Assembly (NCBI GenBank): GCA_900551325.1
Contig: URVM01000023.1
Coordinates: 1-57,499 of the forward strand
Length of the DNA stretch: 57,499 bases
Direction of reading: 5' to 3'
Origin: an uncultured Eubacteriales bacterium
GTDB taxonomy: Bacteria; Bacillota; Clostridia; Lachnospirales; Cellulosilyticaceae
Both the position numbers and the translations under genes were made by a program. Shown one piece after another: positions 44,312 through 52,983 of the stretch. The notes beneath the pieces are model-generated. The model did not search any database. It had not been told where the DNA came from and saw nothing but the letters and a program-made list of their open reading frames with translations. Position 1 is the first letter of the stretch; every line of letters starts with the position of its first letter.

Positions 44312-45946
44312 ATGGTCAAAAAAAATCGTAATAAACAAGCATTAATAGAAGAAATAGCAAAACAAAGAAATATAAATTTATTAAAAGAAAAGCTAAAATT
44401 GACAAGAAAATATGTAGACAATTTATTAAGCGGCTCATTAGGTAATGTGGTATTTATTTCTGTAAGTAATGGTGTAGAAAGAGCTATTGTTAGGCATGAG
44501 AAAGGGTGTAACTTTATAGAAGCATGGAATAGAACACAAGCTTCTATAGAAAATTATATAAGGACGAAAAATTATAAACCAGAGTGGGTTAAAATTGATT
44601 TTGTAGTAGAACAAGAATCTGTGCCTACTAAGTTATTGAAGAAACAAATTAGACAGTGTGAGAAAGGTTTTTTTAGAAAAGGGATTGCGTTAGATGAAGA
44701 TTTCCAAGTTGCATATTTAGAGTGTGAATTAAATAGTAGAAGGATGATAGACTATAAAAAAGGTGAAATACTTATAGATCAATTATCTACTAAGCAAGAA
44801 GAAGTTATTGTGTTTAATCATAAAGGATTTTTTTGTGATGAAAATAATGAAGTATATGAGCTTCATTGTGAAGAGAAGAACTTTGGCAGACGTATACAAA
44901 ATGACTTGGATTCATGTAACATTTATAATGTTATTCAGCAAACCTCTTTATTTTTAGTAGGTTTACAGCAATCAAACGGAGCTTTTATATATGGTTATTG
45001 GCCAATACAGGATAAGATTATATCTAGTTACAATATTTTAAGACATATAGGAACAGTTTGGGGATTGATAAGTAGTTATAAGATAACAGGTGATAAAAGT
45101 GTTTTAAAAACTATTTATAAAGGTATTCATTATGCTTTAGAACATGCCATTGTTTATAAAACGAAAGAAATTGCATATATAATAGAAAGAAAAAATAATG
45201 AACTTAAATTAGGTGGTAATGGAATTATGCTCTTAGCGCTTATAGACTCCAAAGAACTATTTCCAGATGAAGATTATATAGATTTAATGAGGGCATTAGG
45301 CAATGGTATTTTAACTTATCTAGATAGTGAGACAGGTCATTATAATCATGTATTTAACTATCCGGATTATAGTATAAAAGATGAATTTCGCACAATTTAT
45401 TATGATGGAGAGGCAACGTTTGCATTATTAAAACTTTATAATTTAACAAAAGAAGACAAATGGCTTTATGCAGCTAAGAAAGCTGTTGAAAACTTTATTA
45501 AGCAAGATTATACGAAATATAGGGATCACTGGATAGCATACAGTATGAATGAGTTGATTAAATGTTGTCCAGAAGGAGATTATATTGAATTTACCCTGAG
45601 AAATTTAAACGTCAACTTAGATAAGATAAATAATCATCCAACTATTTATGCTACATATTTAGAATTGCTTATGGCAACTTATAGTGCCTATCAAAATATA
45701 TGTAGTACTTATAAATCCGAAGTTTTTTTAGACATTGAACAGGAAAAATATTTCTATAGTACAATTGAAAATAGAGTAAGCCGTATGTTAAATGGATATT
45801 ACTATCCAGAATATGCAATGTATATGAAAAAACCATCTAAAATACATAAAAGTATATTTATAAGAAATGATAAGATGCGTGTACGAATAGATGATATACA
45901 ACATTTCCTAGGAGGGTATTGTCAATTCTACTTAGGCTATAAATGA
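44312..45946 (+). CDS. Unknown 544-aa protein with probable (alpha/alpha)6 toroid domain
   Basis: I do not recognise a named family. Residues 1-~175 form a mixed region rich in Lys and Glu. Residues ~205-540 show repeated helical hairpins with glycosidase-like toroid features: GAFIYGYWP, GLISSYKITGD, a glycine turn LGGNGIMLLALID, ETGHYNHVF, FRTIYYDGEATFALLKLYNLT, and DHWIAYSMNEL near the end. These resemble six-hairpin glycoside hydrolases or epimerases; the catalytic residues are not certain. No signal peptide is visible. It begins 11 nt after the PilT-like gene behind AAGGAG, so it belongs to the operon and may act on its surface product. Confidence 0.55.
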   Translation: MVKKNRNKQALIEEIAKQRNINLLKEKLKLTRKYVDNLLSGSLGNVVFISVSNGVERAIVRHEKGCNFIEAWNRTQASIENYIRTKNYKPEWVKIDFVVEQESVPTKLLKKQIRQCEKGFFRKGIALDEDFQVAYLECELNSRRMIDYKKGEILIDQLSTKQEEVIVFNHKGFFCDENNEVYELHCEEKNFGRRIQNDLDSCNIYNVIQQTSLFLVGLQQSNGAFIYGYWPIQDKIISSYNILRHIGTVWGLISSYKITGDKSVLKTIYKGIHYALEHAIVYKTKEIAYIIERKNNELKLGGNGIMLLALIDSKELFPDEDYIDLMRALGNGILTYLDSETGHYNHVFNYPDYSIKDEFRTIYYDGEATFALLKLYNLTKEDKWLYAAKKAVENFIKQDYTKYRDHWIAYSMNELIKCCPEGDYIEFTLRNLNVNLDKINNHPTIYATYLELLMATYSAYQNICSTYKSEVFLDIEQEKYFYSTIENRVSRMLNGYYYPEYAMYMKKPSKIHKSIFIRNDKMRVRIDDIQHFLGGYCQFYLGYK

Positions 45947-45985
45947 GTAAGTGATAAAATGGGACGAGATGAACAGTAATATTAT

Positions 45986-46036
45986 AAAAATCCCCTCAAT
46001 ATACTTAAACTGATATATATATTGGGGGGATTTTTT
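45986..46036 (+). terminator. Terminator-like hairpin overlapping the ribosome site of the choice-of-anchor gene
   Basis: Arms 45986-46003 and 46018-46035 pair over 18 bp with one G.U, and the right arm ends in six Ts, so it looks like an intrinsic terminator for the pilus-like operon. Its right arm also contains GGGGGG (46024-46029), the only ribosome site candidate for the GTG start at 46037. The structure could therefore both stop transcription and hide the start of the next gene. Confidence 0.7.
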
Positions 46037-47686
46037 GTGGGCATTAACTATAAATCGTTAACTGTACTATTAAGTACAACAGTAGCTATAAGCAGTATGC
46101 CGCTGAGTATTCATGCAAAGGAAGCTCTTTATCAACCAGGAGAAGTACAAGTGGTACCTGAAAATACGACACCACAAGCAATTTATGTTGAAGAAAAAAT
46201 ACAAGAGTATTTAGTAAGGTGGGAAAAACCAACTTCAAGGAATCCATTTGGAGGTGCTAGCAAATTTAATTTATTTTGCTTAGGAGACCTTTCAAATGTA
46301 GTAGATGTAGAGGGGGCTGTTGCAGTTGGAGGAAGCTTAGATATCCGTCAAAAAGGATTTTCATCAGCCCTTTATGAAGGACTTGGTTCACCAGCTGGAG
46401 GGAGCATAATACCAAAGTTTGATATAGGGCTTATTGTAAGAGGAGAAGTTTTAACTAATGGTAGTAAGGTTGTTAATAATAATGGAGATGTGGTATTAGG
46501 TAATGAGAATGATATACAAGACATTAATAATGGAGTGGAAAGTGACGGAAGGTTAATTACTACAAGTGCTAGTTTGGATCTTTATTTTGAAGAAGCTGAA
46601 GTAGACCTTATAAATATGAATGAAGCTATGTTTAATAAACCTGCTACTGGAGAAGTCATATATGGTGAAGGTAATACAATAGTACTTAAAGGTGATCAAA
46701 ATGATATTAATATTTTTGAAGTAGATATTGTAAATGCTACGAATAAAGTGTGGGAACTGAATGTCCCAGGAGGGTCTTTTATTATTATTAATGTTGTTGG
46801 AAGTGGTAGTATCAATCTTAAGACATCTATAAAAGATAATAGACTTGGAAATATTTATGACAATAAACATGTACAAAATACTTTACTTAACTTTGATCCT
46901 CGTATAACAACTATTAATCTAGATACCTTATGGAATCATTTACACAGTAGCTTTTTTGCGCCAGCTGCAGATCTTATTATTGAAAATGGTGGAGCAGGTA
47001 TTAATGGAAATGTGGTCGTGAAGTCATTAGACAATAAAGCATTATCAGGTTTTGAATGTCATTACTATCCTTTTAATATAACTATGCCTGGGGATATACC
47101 GCCAATTGGTGACGATGATGATGACGATGACGACGATGATGATGACGATGACGATGATGATGACGATGACGACGATGACGATGACGACGATGATGACGAC
47201 GATGACGATGACGACGATGACGACGATGATGACGATGACGATGATGATGACGATGACGACGATGACGATGACGACGATGATGACGACGATGACGATGACG
47301 ACGATGATGACGATGACGACGATGACGATGATGATGACGATGACGACGATGATGACGACGATGACGATGATGACGATGACGACGATGATGACGACGATGA
47401 CGACGATGATGACGATGATGACGACACACCAACAACCGAAATACCAGGAGAGGCAATACCTGGGGGGGGGATTTCAGATAATGTAGAAGCAGGAGAATCA
47501 GATAGTGTTGCAATAGAAAAGTCTATGGATACTCCTAATAATCCTATAGATATTCCAAACGAACCTATACCTGCTGGTGCCAACAAGGAAGAGGTGCCTA
47601 AGACGGGAACAATGCCAACTGGTGAAATAGGGTTGATGGCTACTTTACTAGGCATATTAGGCCTTAAGAAAAAGAATAAACGTTAA
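46037..47686 (+). CDS. Sortase-anchored choice-of-anchor-A surface protein with poly-Asp tract
   Basis: A 549-aa exported protein. Signal peptide: YKSLTVLLSTTVAISSMPLSIHA. The choice-of-anchor-A region (about 60-350) has FNLFCLGDLSNVVDVEGAVAVGG, LIVRGEVLTNGSKVVNNNGDVVLGN, and FFAPAADLIIENGGAGINGNVVVKS. Then 105 consecutive Asp residues, a linker (PTTEIPGEA, GGGISD), and a sorting signal VPKTG-TMPTGEIGLMATLLGILGL-KKKNKR. GTG 46037 keeps the signal peptide; a TTG at 46022 would lie inside the hairpin. A dedicated sortase gene follows 14 nt later. The poly-Asp stalk is extreme and probably acts as a charged spacer or cation binder at the wall (inference). Confidence 0.85.
   Translation: MGINYKSLTVLLSTTVAISSMPLSIHAKEALYQPGEVQVVPENTTPQAIYVEEKIQEYLVRWEKPTSRNPFGGASKFNLFCLGDLSNVVDVEGAVAVGGSLDIRQKGFSSALYEGLGSPAGGSIIPKFDIGLIVRGEVLTNGSKVVNNNGDVVLGNENDIQDINNGVESDGRLITTSASLDLYFEEAEVDLINMNEAMFNKPATGEVIYGEGNTIVLKGDQNDINIFEVDIVNATNKVWELNVPGGSFIIINVVGSGSINLKTSIKDNRLGNIYDNKHVQNTLLNFDPRITTINLDTLWNHLHSSFFAPAADLIIENGGAGINGNVVVKSLDNKALSGFECHYYPFNITMPGDIPPIGDDDDDDDDDDDDDDDDDDDDDDDDDDDDDDDDDDDDDDDDDDDDDDDDDDDDDDDDDDDDDDDDDDDDDDDDDDDDDDDDDDDDDDDDDDDDDDDDDDDDDDDDDTPTTEIPGEAIPGGGISDNVEAGESDSVAIEKSMDTPNNPIDIPNEPIPAGANKEEVPKTGTMPTGEIGLMATLLGILGLKKKNKR
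47111..47425 (+). repeat. 315-bp GAT/GAC trinucleotide tract (105 Asp codons)
   Basis: Every codon in 47111-47425 is GAT or GAC. The two alternate irregularly (blocks such as GACGACGATGACGATGAC recur), so the tract is a degenerate rather than pure repeat. Because the period is 3, the region is also open in other frames and on the other strand, reading as runs of Met/Thr, Ser, His/Arg; those are artefacts. Length change by slippage would stay in frame. Confidence 0.95.
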
Positions 47687-47700
47687 TATAGCAAAAATAT

Positions 47701-48348
47701 ATGAAAAAAGCAATATCTTTATTATTTCTGCTAATTGGATTGTGTCTTTTATTAAGTGAGCTGAGTGCCTATTATGAAAGTCATATAGCCAATCAATTTG
47801 TTTTAAAATTATACAAGGAAGATCAGATAGTTTCTAAAGAGAGCGTAGAAATAAAATCTCAAAGTCCTTCTTTATTACAAGGTTCACTTATTAATAAGGA
47901 GCAATTTTTTGAAGAAAAGGCTACAAATCAAGAAACTATAAATCAAGAAGTTTTAGACAAAGATGATAGTACAATTGATGTTATTCAAATTCCTAGTTTA
48001 GATTTAGAATACCCAATAATGCCAGGAAAGGATAACCTATATTATCTTAATCATGATCCAGTGGGAAATAAGAATAAGTATGGTTCTATTTTCTGGGATT
48101 ATAAGGGACGCCCACTTATTTTTGGGCATAATGGAGCAGGTGGACTTATGTTTGGTAAGTTAAAAAGGCTTAAAGGAGGGGAAGAAGTTTATATCAATAA
48201 CACCCTTTATAAAGTAAATAGTATTAACTTGGTGAAGGTAGAAAAGGTTATGGACATAAAGACACTTAGTCTTATTACTTGTCACGGAGACTCAAGTATT
48301 CGTTTAGTAGTAAGCTTAGAAAAAGTGGAGCAGAGTCTAGATAAATAG
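47701..48348 (+). CDS. Sortase (class B-like)
   Basis: A 215-aa membrane-anchored transpeptidase. One N-terminal hydrophobic helix (ISLLFLLIGLCLLLSEL) is followed by a sortase barrel. Catalytic residues are H143 in IFGHN, C194 in LSLITCHGD and R201 in SIRLVV. The segment LNHDPVGNKNKYGSIFWDY and GGLMFGKLKRL are like class B enzymes. It sits 14 nt after the VPKTG surface protein, its probable substrate. The ribosome site is weak (only A-rich sequence), so it may rely on translation from the upstream gene. Class assignment is by motif memory. Confidence 0.85.
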   Translation: MKKAISLLFLLIGLCLLLSELSAYYESHIANQFVLKLYKEDQIVSKESVEIKSQSPSLLQGSLINKEQFFEEKATNQETINQEVLDKDDSTIDVIQIPSLDLEYPIMPGKDNLYYLNHDPVGNKNKYGSIFWDYKGRPLIFGHNGAGGLMFGKLKRLKGGEEVYINNTLYKVNSINLVKVEKVMDIKTLSLITCHGDSSIRLVVSLEKVEQSLDK

Positions 48349-48434
48349 ATTAGATGCTTTTGGTTAAAGTTTTTGCTATAATAAGAGTAAATGCTTTTAA
48401 CAGGGACATAAGAAAAGTTAGGAGTTTATAATTT

Positions 48435-49277
48435 ATGAATCTTTACGACCAACTCTTACAGTTACAAGTTATCCATAATGCCTATACTATGTGGGCGAAC
48501 TATAGAAAACAGCTTACCGACTATTTAATCCAGCATACACAAGAGGGGAGTTCTTTAGCCATTTTAGGAGCAGGTAGGTGTAATGACTTAGACCTTAAAA
48601 AGCTGGCTACTCATTTTAAAACCATTACCTTAATTGATAAAGATGAGGGTGCTTTAAAGGAAGGCCTTACACTTTATGAATTAGAACATTCTCCTAATGT
48701 ATTAACTAAGGAAGTTGATTTTGTAGGGATTACACCTAAAGACTATAGGCATTATGCAGATACTTTAGTCAACAAGGTAAGAGAAAGTGGCATGAACACA
48801 AGTATTGAAGACTTAGCTTCTACTGGGCAAGTTTATTTAGAATATCTTTTTAATAAAACCTTACGTCTTCCTTTAGAGTTAGGGGAGGAGTTATATGATT
48901 ACACAGTAGTAGTTGGTGTGCATAGTCAATTGATTTCTATGTTAGAATGGATATGGCGCATCATACTAGAGACAATTAATCAAGATGAAGAGACTGTTCG
49001 TGATACACTTATGTATATGAATGATGCAGCTGTACAAAAGTTAAATGAAGCTGTATTTAAAGTGACAAGGGATACAGTATTTATGGGCTTTGAAAAGGAA
49101 CGTCTAGGGCGTGTAGGTACAATTCAAGGTGCGATACAGGGTGTAGAGGATATTGAAAGTCGTATTAAAAGAGAGAAAGTTAAGTGTGTAGATTTACTTC
49201 ATATTCAGTGGCCGTTTAATGAAGCAGAAGGAGTTTCTTTTAATATGGCACTCTATCAGCTTAAGAAAAATAGATAA
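48435..49277 (+). CDS. Methyltransferase-fold protein of unknown function
   Basis: A 280-aa protein with an N-terminal helix pair (NLYDQLLQLQVIHNAYTMWANYRKQ), a Rossmann-type nucleotide motif (LAILGAGRCNDLDLKKLA, then ITLIDKDEG), and a helical middle with VVVGVHSQLISML and LEWIWRII. This suggests SAM binding, but the later active-site motifs are not clear. The end (FNEAEGVSFNMALYQL) is unlike known enzymes I recall. No proven substrate. A terminator follows; the ribosome site is weak. It probably belongs to the conserved neighbourhood of the downstream ynbB-like gene, but I cannot confirm this. Confidence 0.65.
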   Translation: MNLYDQLLQLQVIHNAYTMWANYRKQLTDYLIQHTQEGSSLAILGAGRCNDLDLKKLATHFKTITLIDKDEGALKEGLTLYELEHSPNVLTKEVDFVGITPKDYRHYADTLVNKVRESGMNTSIEDLASTGQVYLEYLFNKTLRLPLELGEELYDYTVVVGVHSQLISMLEWIWRIILETINQDEETVRDTLMYMNDAAVQKLNEAVFKVTRDTVFMGFEKERLGRVGTIQGAIQGVEDIESRIKREKVKCVDLLHIQWPFNEAEGVSFNMALYQLKKNR

Positions 49278-49316
49278 GAACATCCTCTCATTTTAAACTA
49301 GATGAGAGGATTCTTT
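49276..49316 (+). terminator. Intrinsic terminator after the methyltransferase-fold gene
   Basis: ATCCTCTCAT (49282-49291) pairs with ATGAGAGGAT (49302-49311), with flanking AAGAA/TTCTT, then TCTTTT. Confidence 0.8.
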
Positions 49317-49424
49317 TAGCTTTTTATCTATATAAAAGGATGGTTTGCAAGTGACTTTTCAAGTAAACAACTATAATTATTTTTAAAAATGACTTATGGA
49401 GTAACTAAATAGACTGCCTTTACC

Positions 49425-49452
49425 TTGCATATCTTAACGAAATAGGTATAAT
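49425..49452 (+). promoter_or_regulatory. Promoter of the ynbB-like gene
   Basis: TTGCAT (49425-49430) and a perfect TATAAT (49447-49452) with a 16-bp spacer, giving a predicted start near 49459, about 40 nt before the ATG. Confidence 0.6.
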
Positions 49453-49499
49453 TAATAGTATTGTATAAAACTTATTACCAGCTATATGAAGGAGCTCTT

Positions 49500-50774
49500 A
49501 TGAATACATTATATGAACTTTTTAAAATTGACCAAGATGTACAAGCTTTTTGTGAAGCAACAAAACGTGAAATTGCCCCTGTTTTAGAAGGTATCGATGC
49601 ACGTATGCATGTAAATGGCGCTAAAGTTTTAGCTGCTATGCAAAAAAATAGATTAAGTGATGTTCACTTTGCTGCTACAACAGGCTATGGATATAATGAC
49701 TTAGGACGAGAAGTAGTAGAAAGTATTTATGCTGATATATTTAAAGCAGAAGCAGGTCTTGTAAGACCTCAACTAATGTCAGGAACACATGCTTTAACTG
49801 TAGCCCTTTTTGGAAACTTACGTCCAGGCGATGAACTTTTATCTCCAGTAGGTAAACCATATGATACATTAGAAGGTGTTATTGGTATACGTGAAACTAA
49901 TGGAAGTCTTGCTGAATACGGCATTACATATAAGCAAGTAGACTTAAAAGAAGATTTCTCTTTTGACTACGAAGGCATTCGTGCAGCCATTACACCTAAA
50001 ACTAAAATGGTAACGATTCAACGCTCAAAAGGCTATAGTTATCGCCCAACTTTTTCAGTTGAACAAATTGGTGAACTTATTGCCTTTATTAAAGGGATTC
50101 GTGAAGATATTATTTGTATGGTAGACAACTGTTATGGTGAATTTGTAGATGTGATTGAACCAACTGAAGTAGGTGCAGACCTTTGTGTAGGTTCACTTAT
50201 TAAAAACCCAGGTGGCGGACTCGCTCCAATTGGTGGTTATATTGTAGGAAAAGAAGAATTTGTAGAAAATGCTGCAAACCGTCTCACTGCACCAGGTCTT
50301 GGTAAAGAAGTAGGTGCTACACTTGGCCTTAACCAACCAGTACTACAAGGTCTTTTTATGGCACCACAAGTTGTAGCAAGTGCTTTAAAAGGTGCTGTTT
50401 TTGCAGCAGCTCTTTATGAAAAACTTGGTTTTGAGGTAATGCCAACTTCTACAGAAGGAAGAAATGATATTATTCAAGCTATCAATATGCGTACACCAGA
50501 AAATGTTATTGCCTTCTGTCAAGGTATACAAAAAGGTGCACCAGTAGATAGTTATGTTGTACCAGAACCTTGGGATATGCCAGGCTATGATGCACCAGTT
50601 ATTATGGCAGCAGGTGCTTTTGTACAAGGGGCTTCTATTGAGCTAAGTGCGGATGCACCAATCAAACCACCTTATACAGTATTCTTCCAAGGTGGACTTA
50701 CAGATTACCATGCATACCTAGGAATTATGATGTCTGTTCAAACAATGAAAGATAAAGGATTAATTAGCTTATAA
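49500..50774 (+). CDS. YnbB-like PLP-dependent enzyme (methionine gamma-lyase/aluminium-resistance family)
   Basis: A 424-aa aminotransferase-fold PLP protein. PVLEGIDARMHVNGAKVLAAMQ and FAATTGYGYNDLGREVVESIYADIF begin the family pattern. LVRPQLMSGTHALTVALFGNLRPGDEL lies near the PLP phosphate, VDNCYGEFV carries the conserved Asp, and the PLP lysine is in SLIKNPGGGLAPIGGY. This is the PF06838 family often labelled aluminium resistance or methionine gamma-lyase; activity is not proven. I chose ATG 49500 (AAGGAG 5-6 nt upstream) over a TTG at 49461. In many clostridia the gene lies near hfq; here about 11 kb separate them. Confidence 0.88.
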   Translation: MNTLYELFKIDQDVQAFCEATKREIAPVLEGIDARMHVNGAKVLAAMQKNRLSDVHFAATTGYGYNDLGREVVESIYADIFKAEAGLVRPQLMSGTHALTVALFGNLRPGDELLSPVGKPYDTLEGVIGIRETNGSLAEYGITYKQVDLKEDFSFDYEGIRAAITPKTKMVTIQRSKGYSYRPTFSVEQIGELIAFIKGIREDIICMVDNCYGEFVDVIEPTEVGADLCVGSLIKNPGGGLAPIGGYIVGKEEFVENAANRLTAPGLGKEVGATLGLNQPVLQGLFMAPQVVASALKGAVFAAALYEKLGFEVMPTSTEGRNDIIQAINMRTPENVIAFCQGIQKGAPVDSYVVPEPWDMPGYDAPVIMAAGAFVQGASIELSADAPIKPPYTVFFQGGLTDYHAYLGIMMSVQTMKDKGLISL

Positions 50775-50859
50775 AATTAAGTTTAGTAATATAAGTACAA
50801 AAGATTAGAGTATAATTAATTTTTATAAAGTCTAATAATATAAAGTCTAATAAGTAGAG

Positions 50860-50902
50860 AGCCTATAAAACTAGAAATTGTACTAGTTTTATAGGCTTTT
50901 TT
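50860..50902 (+). terminator. Intrinsic terminator after the ynbB-like gene
   Basis: AGCCTATAAAACTAG (50860-50874) pairs perfectly with CTAGTTTTATAGGCT (50883-50897), followed by TTTTT. The 309-bp gap 50775-51083 holds this terminator and otherwise only A+T-rich sequence, including a doubled AAAGTCTAATAA at about 50827 and 50842. Confidence 0.9.
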
Positions 50903-51083
50903 AATAAATAATACTTATTATTTAGTTCTATATTTCTAAGATAAATTGTTGCATCTTAGGATATCTTTGTTAAATGTAAAAAGTACTTTATTACATGTAT
51001 ATTAAATATTTGGAATGATGTTAAATTCAGATAATATAGCCTATATAATAGTATTTAGAAAGCACAATGTGGGGGGAGAAAAG

Positions 51084-52277
51084 ATGAAAAAGAGAATATT
51101 AGTAATTCTAGTTTTATTTAGTTTACTGACACAAAATGTAACGGCAATTCCAGTATCAATTGATACTGCATTAGAAAGATTAAAAGAAGAAGGTATAGTG
51201 AAAAATATTTCTGTAGATTTTAATAAGACAGTGACTAGGGGAGAAGCGATTCAATTACTGTCAAAAATCTTTGAGCGAAGAGAAATTATCAAAGAAGGGA
51301 TAGGTGAATATCCCTTTATAGATATTCCAAAAGAAGCTAATGAAGACATAGGTGCTCTTTATCAGGCTAGAATTATAAAAGGGGTAAGTGATAAAATCTT
51401 TGGATATAACCAGACCATTACATTAAAAGAGTTTTTAATTATGTGTCTAAGAAGCTTTTCTTATCCTGATATTGATGCCCATATGAGTGATTTGGAGTAT
51501 GAGTGTCAGAGAGTACTTCGAATGGAAGAATTTCCTGTAAGTTTGGCGGAAATAGATAGAGCATTAACGTATAGGGATTTGATAAGTATAGGCTATGATT
51601 GCTTTTTGCTTAGGAAATCAGAAGTTTATGAAGCTTATATGCATAAGAAAGGTGCCATTGATATATGTAAAGCTGGTGAATGGGTGTATTACACAGTATT
51701 AGGTGATGACGAAGGATTCCACAAGTATTCTCCTACTACCAAAGAAGATATTTATATACGACCTTTTGGTGAGATCGCTGTAAATGGCAACACAGCTATT
51801 ACTTCACAACTTATAGATGACTATATAGTGTATCGTATTCAAGATCTAGCCCAAACGGATGAACAGGGGAATATTTATACAAGTCCGGCTAAATTTTATA
51901 GATTAAATCTAAAAAATAATGAAATGACTAAAGAGGTTATCGGAAAAGTAAAAAATCTAACAGAGGATAGTTTAAAATTTGATCAAATAGAATGGTTGTC
52001 ACTTGATAAGGAAGATGATACAAGAGTTAGATCCTTAAAGCTGAATAAAAGAAATGATTTTCCAAATGGCTTTTATATTTATAATGAAGCCATAGAATTT
52101 ACAATTTATAGTCTTACAGATGCTACGACTTATCAAATAATGGGGGAAGATGGAATAAGATTTGAATACGTAACAAAAGCAGCTTTTCAGGCTAGTCTAG
52201 GAGATGAAAAAGTATATACTTTATTAATAGACTATGAGAATAAGGTACAATCTATAATCCAAGTTTATATTCCTTAA
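51084..52277 (+). CDS. Secreted protein with S-layer-homology-like N-terminus
   Basis: A 397-aa exported protein with signal peptide KKRILVILVLFSLLTQNVTA. Residues ~25-180 contain SLH-like repeats: ALERLKEEGIVKNI, TRGEAIQLLSKIFERR, PFIDIPKEANEDIGALYQARIIKGVSD, and a divergent second unit (TYRDLISIGYDCFLLR). These likely hold the protein to cell-wall polymer. The remaining ~220 residues are beta-rich with no recognised domain (GEWVYYTVLGDDEGFHKYSP, TFKATIY-like strands). ATG 51084 follows GGGGGGAG, which decides against the earlier TTG at 51015. Role unknown. Confidence 0.75.
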   Translation: MKKRILVILVLFSLLTQNVTAIPVSIDTALERLKEEGIVKNISVDFNKTVTRGEAIQLLSKIFERREIIKEGIGEYPFIDIPKEANEDIGALYQARIIKGVSDKIFGYNQTITLKEFLIMCLRSFSYPDIDAHMSDLEYECQRVLRMEEFPVSLAEIDRALTYRDLISIGYDCFLLRKSEVYEAYMHKKGAIDICKAGEWVYYTVLGDDEGFHKYSPTTKEDIYIRPFGEIAVNGNTAITSQLIDDYIVYRIQDLAQTDEQGNIYTSPAKFYRLNLKNNEMTKEVIGKVKNLTEDSLKFDQIEWLSLDKEDDTRVRSLKLNKRNDFPNGFYIYNEAIEFTIYSLTDATTYQIMGEDGIRFEYVTKAAFQASLGDEKVYTLLIDYENKVQSIIQVYIP

Positions 52278-52358
52278 AGTAAATGATAATAGACACCTCT
52301 TTTTTGCTAGGACATATATTAATATATGAAGTAATTTATTTTTAAGGGGGAGTTGAAA

Positions 52359-52850
52359 ATGTCTATGGATTATACGCGTTCAGCAACAAATAATAAGTTT
52401 GGAAGCTTTAATTATCGTGATTTAGAAGGTGGGAAAATTGAAGTAGATATAAAATGGGTTAAAGAAAATATGATAAACTATACCCTTCCACCTTTAGTTC
52501 AAGCTACCTTTAAAGTTAAAACTATTCAAGTACACAAAAATAGTAAAGTTTATTGGGATAAGGCTTTTAGTCTACTAGTAGCAGAACCATCCTTATTAAA
52601 GCTCATTAAAACTTTTGATGGTGCATATGTAACAAGACATATTCGTTGGGATTCTTCAAAAGGAATTAGTAATCATGCTTGGGGAACAGCTATTGATTTA
52701 AATGCAGGCCAATTTCCATTAGGAACTTATATAGATGCTCAAAAATCACCTAATAATCCAAACCTGATTTTATTTAAGAAAGTTTTTGAACCTGCCGGAT
52801 TTAGTTGGGGGAATAGTTATAAGGATCCTATGCACTTTGAAATCTTATAA
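52359..52850 (+). CDS. M15-family peptidase (D-Ala-D-Ala carboxypeptidase/endolysin type)
   Basis: A 163-aa zinc peptidase domain protein. The metal-binding pattern is clear: SNHAWGTAIDLN (His and Asp ligands) and DPMHFEIL (catalytic Asp/His). Such small single-domain M15 enzymes cut peptide bonds in peptidoglycan stems and occur as phage endolysins or host proteins. No signal peptide is visible, so it needs a holin, lysis or another route to reach the wall. ATG 52359 has AAGGGGGAG upstream. No phage genes are nearby. Confidence 0.85.
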   Translation: MSMDYTRSATNNKFGSFNYRDLEGGKIEVDIKWVKENMINYTLPPLVQATFKVKTIQVHKNSKVYWDKAFSLLVAEPSLLKLIKTFDGAYVTRHIRWDSSKGISNHAWGTAIDLNAGQFPLGTYIDAQKSPNNPNLILFKKVFEPAGFSWGNSYKDPMHFEIL

Positions 52851-52983
52851 TGGCAAAAGTAATATAATTTGATTTTGCTATAAGGATGTAAATAAGATGT
52901 ATATATTAATAAAAAATATTTTGAAAGTAATCCACAAGATTATCAGTCAAAATATAAATTAGATAAACATAGAGGTACAGTAA

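Noticed and set aside
47111..47425. CRISPR or minisatellite array
   Set aside because: There are no spacers; the repeat unit is one codon (GAY) and it lies inside a coding frame.
47065..47655. Long open frames on both strands across the GAT/GAC tract (poly-Ser, His/Arg-rich, Met/Thr-rich)
   Set aside because: A trinucleotide tract is automatically open in other frames; these have no ribosome sites and extreme composition. Only the poly-Asp frame joins a signal peptide to a sorting signal.
52359..52850. A prophage, based on the endolysin-like M15 peptidase
   Set aside because: No integrase, portal, terminase, tail or holin genes are nearby; a single M15 domain is not evidence for a phage.
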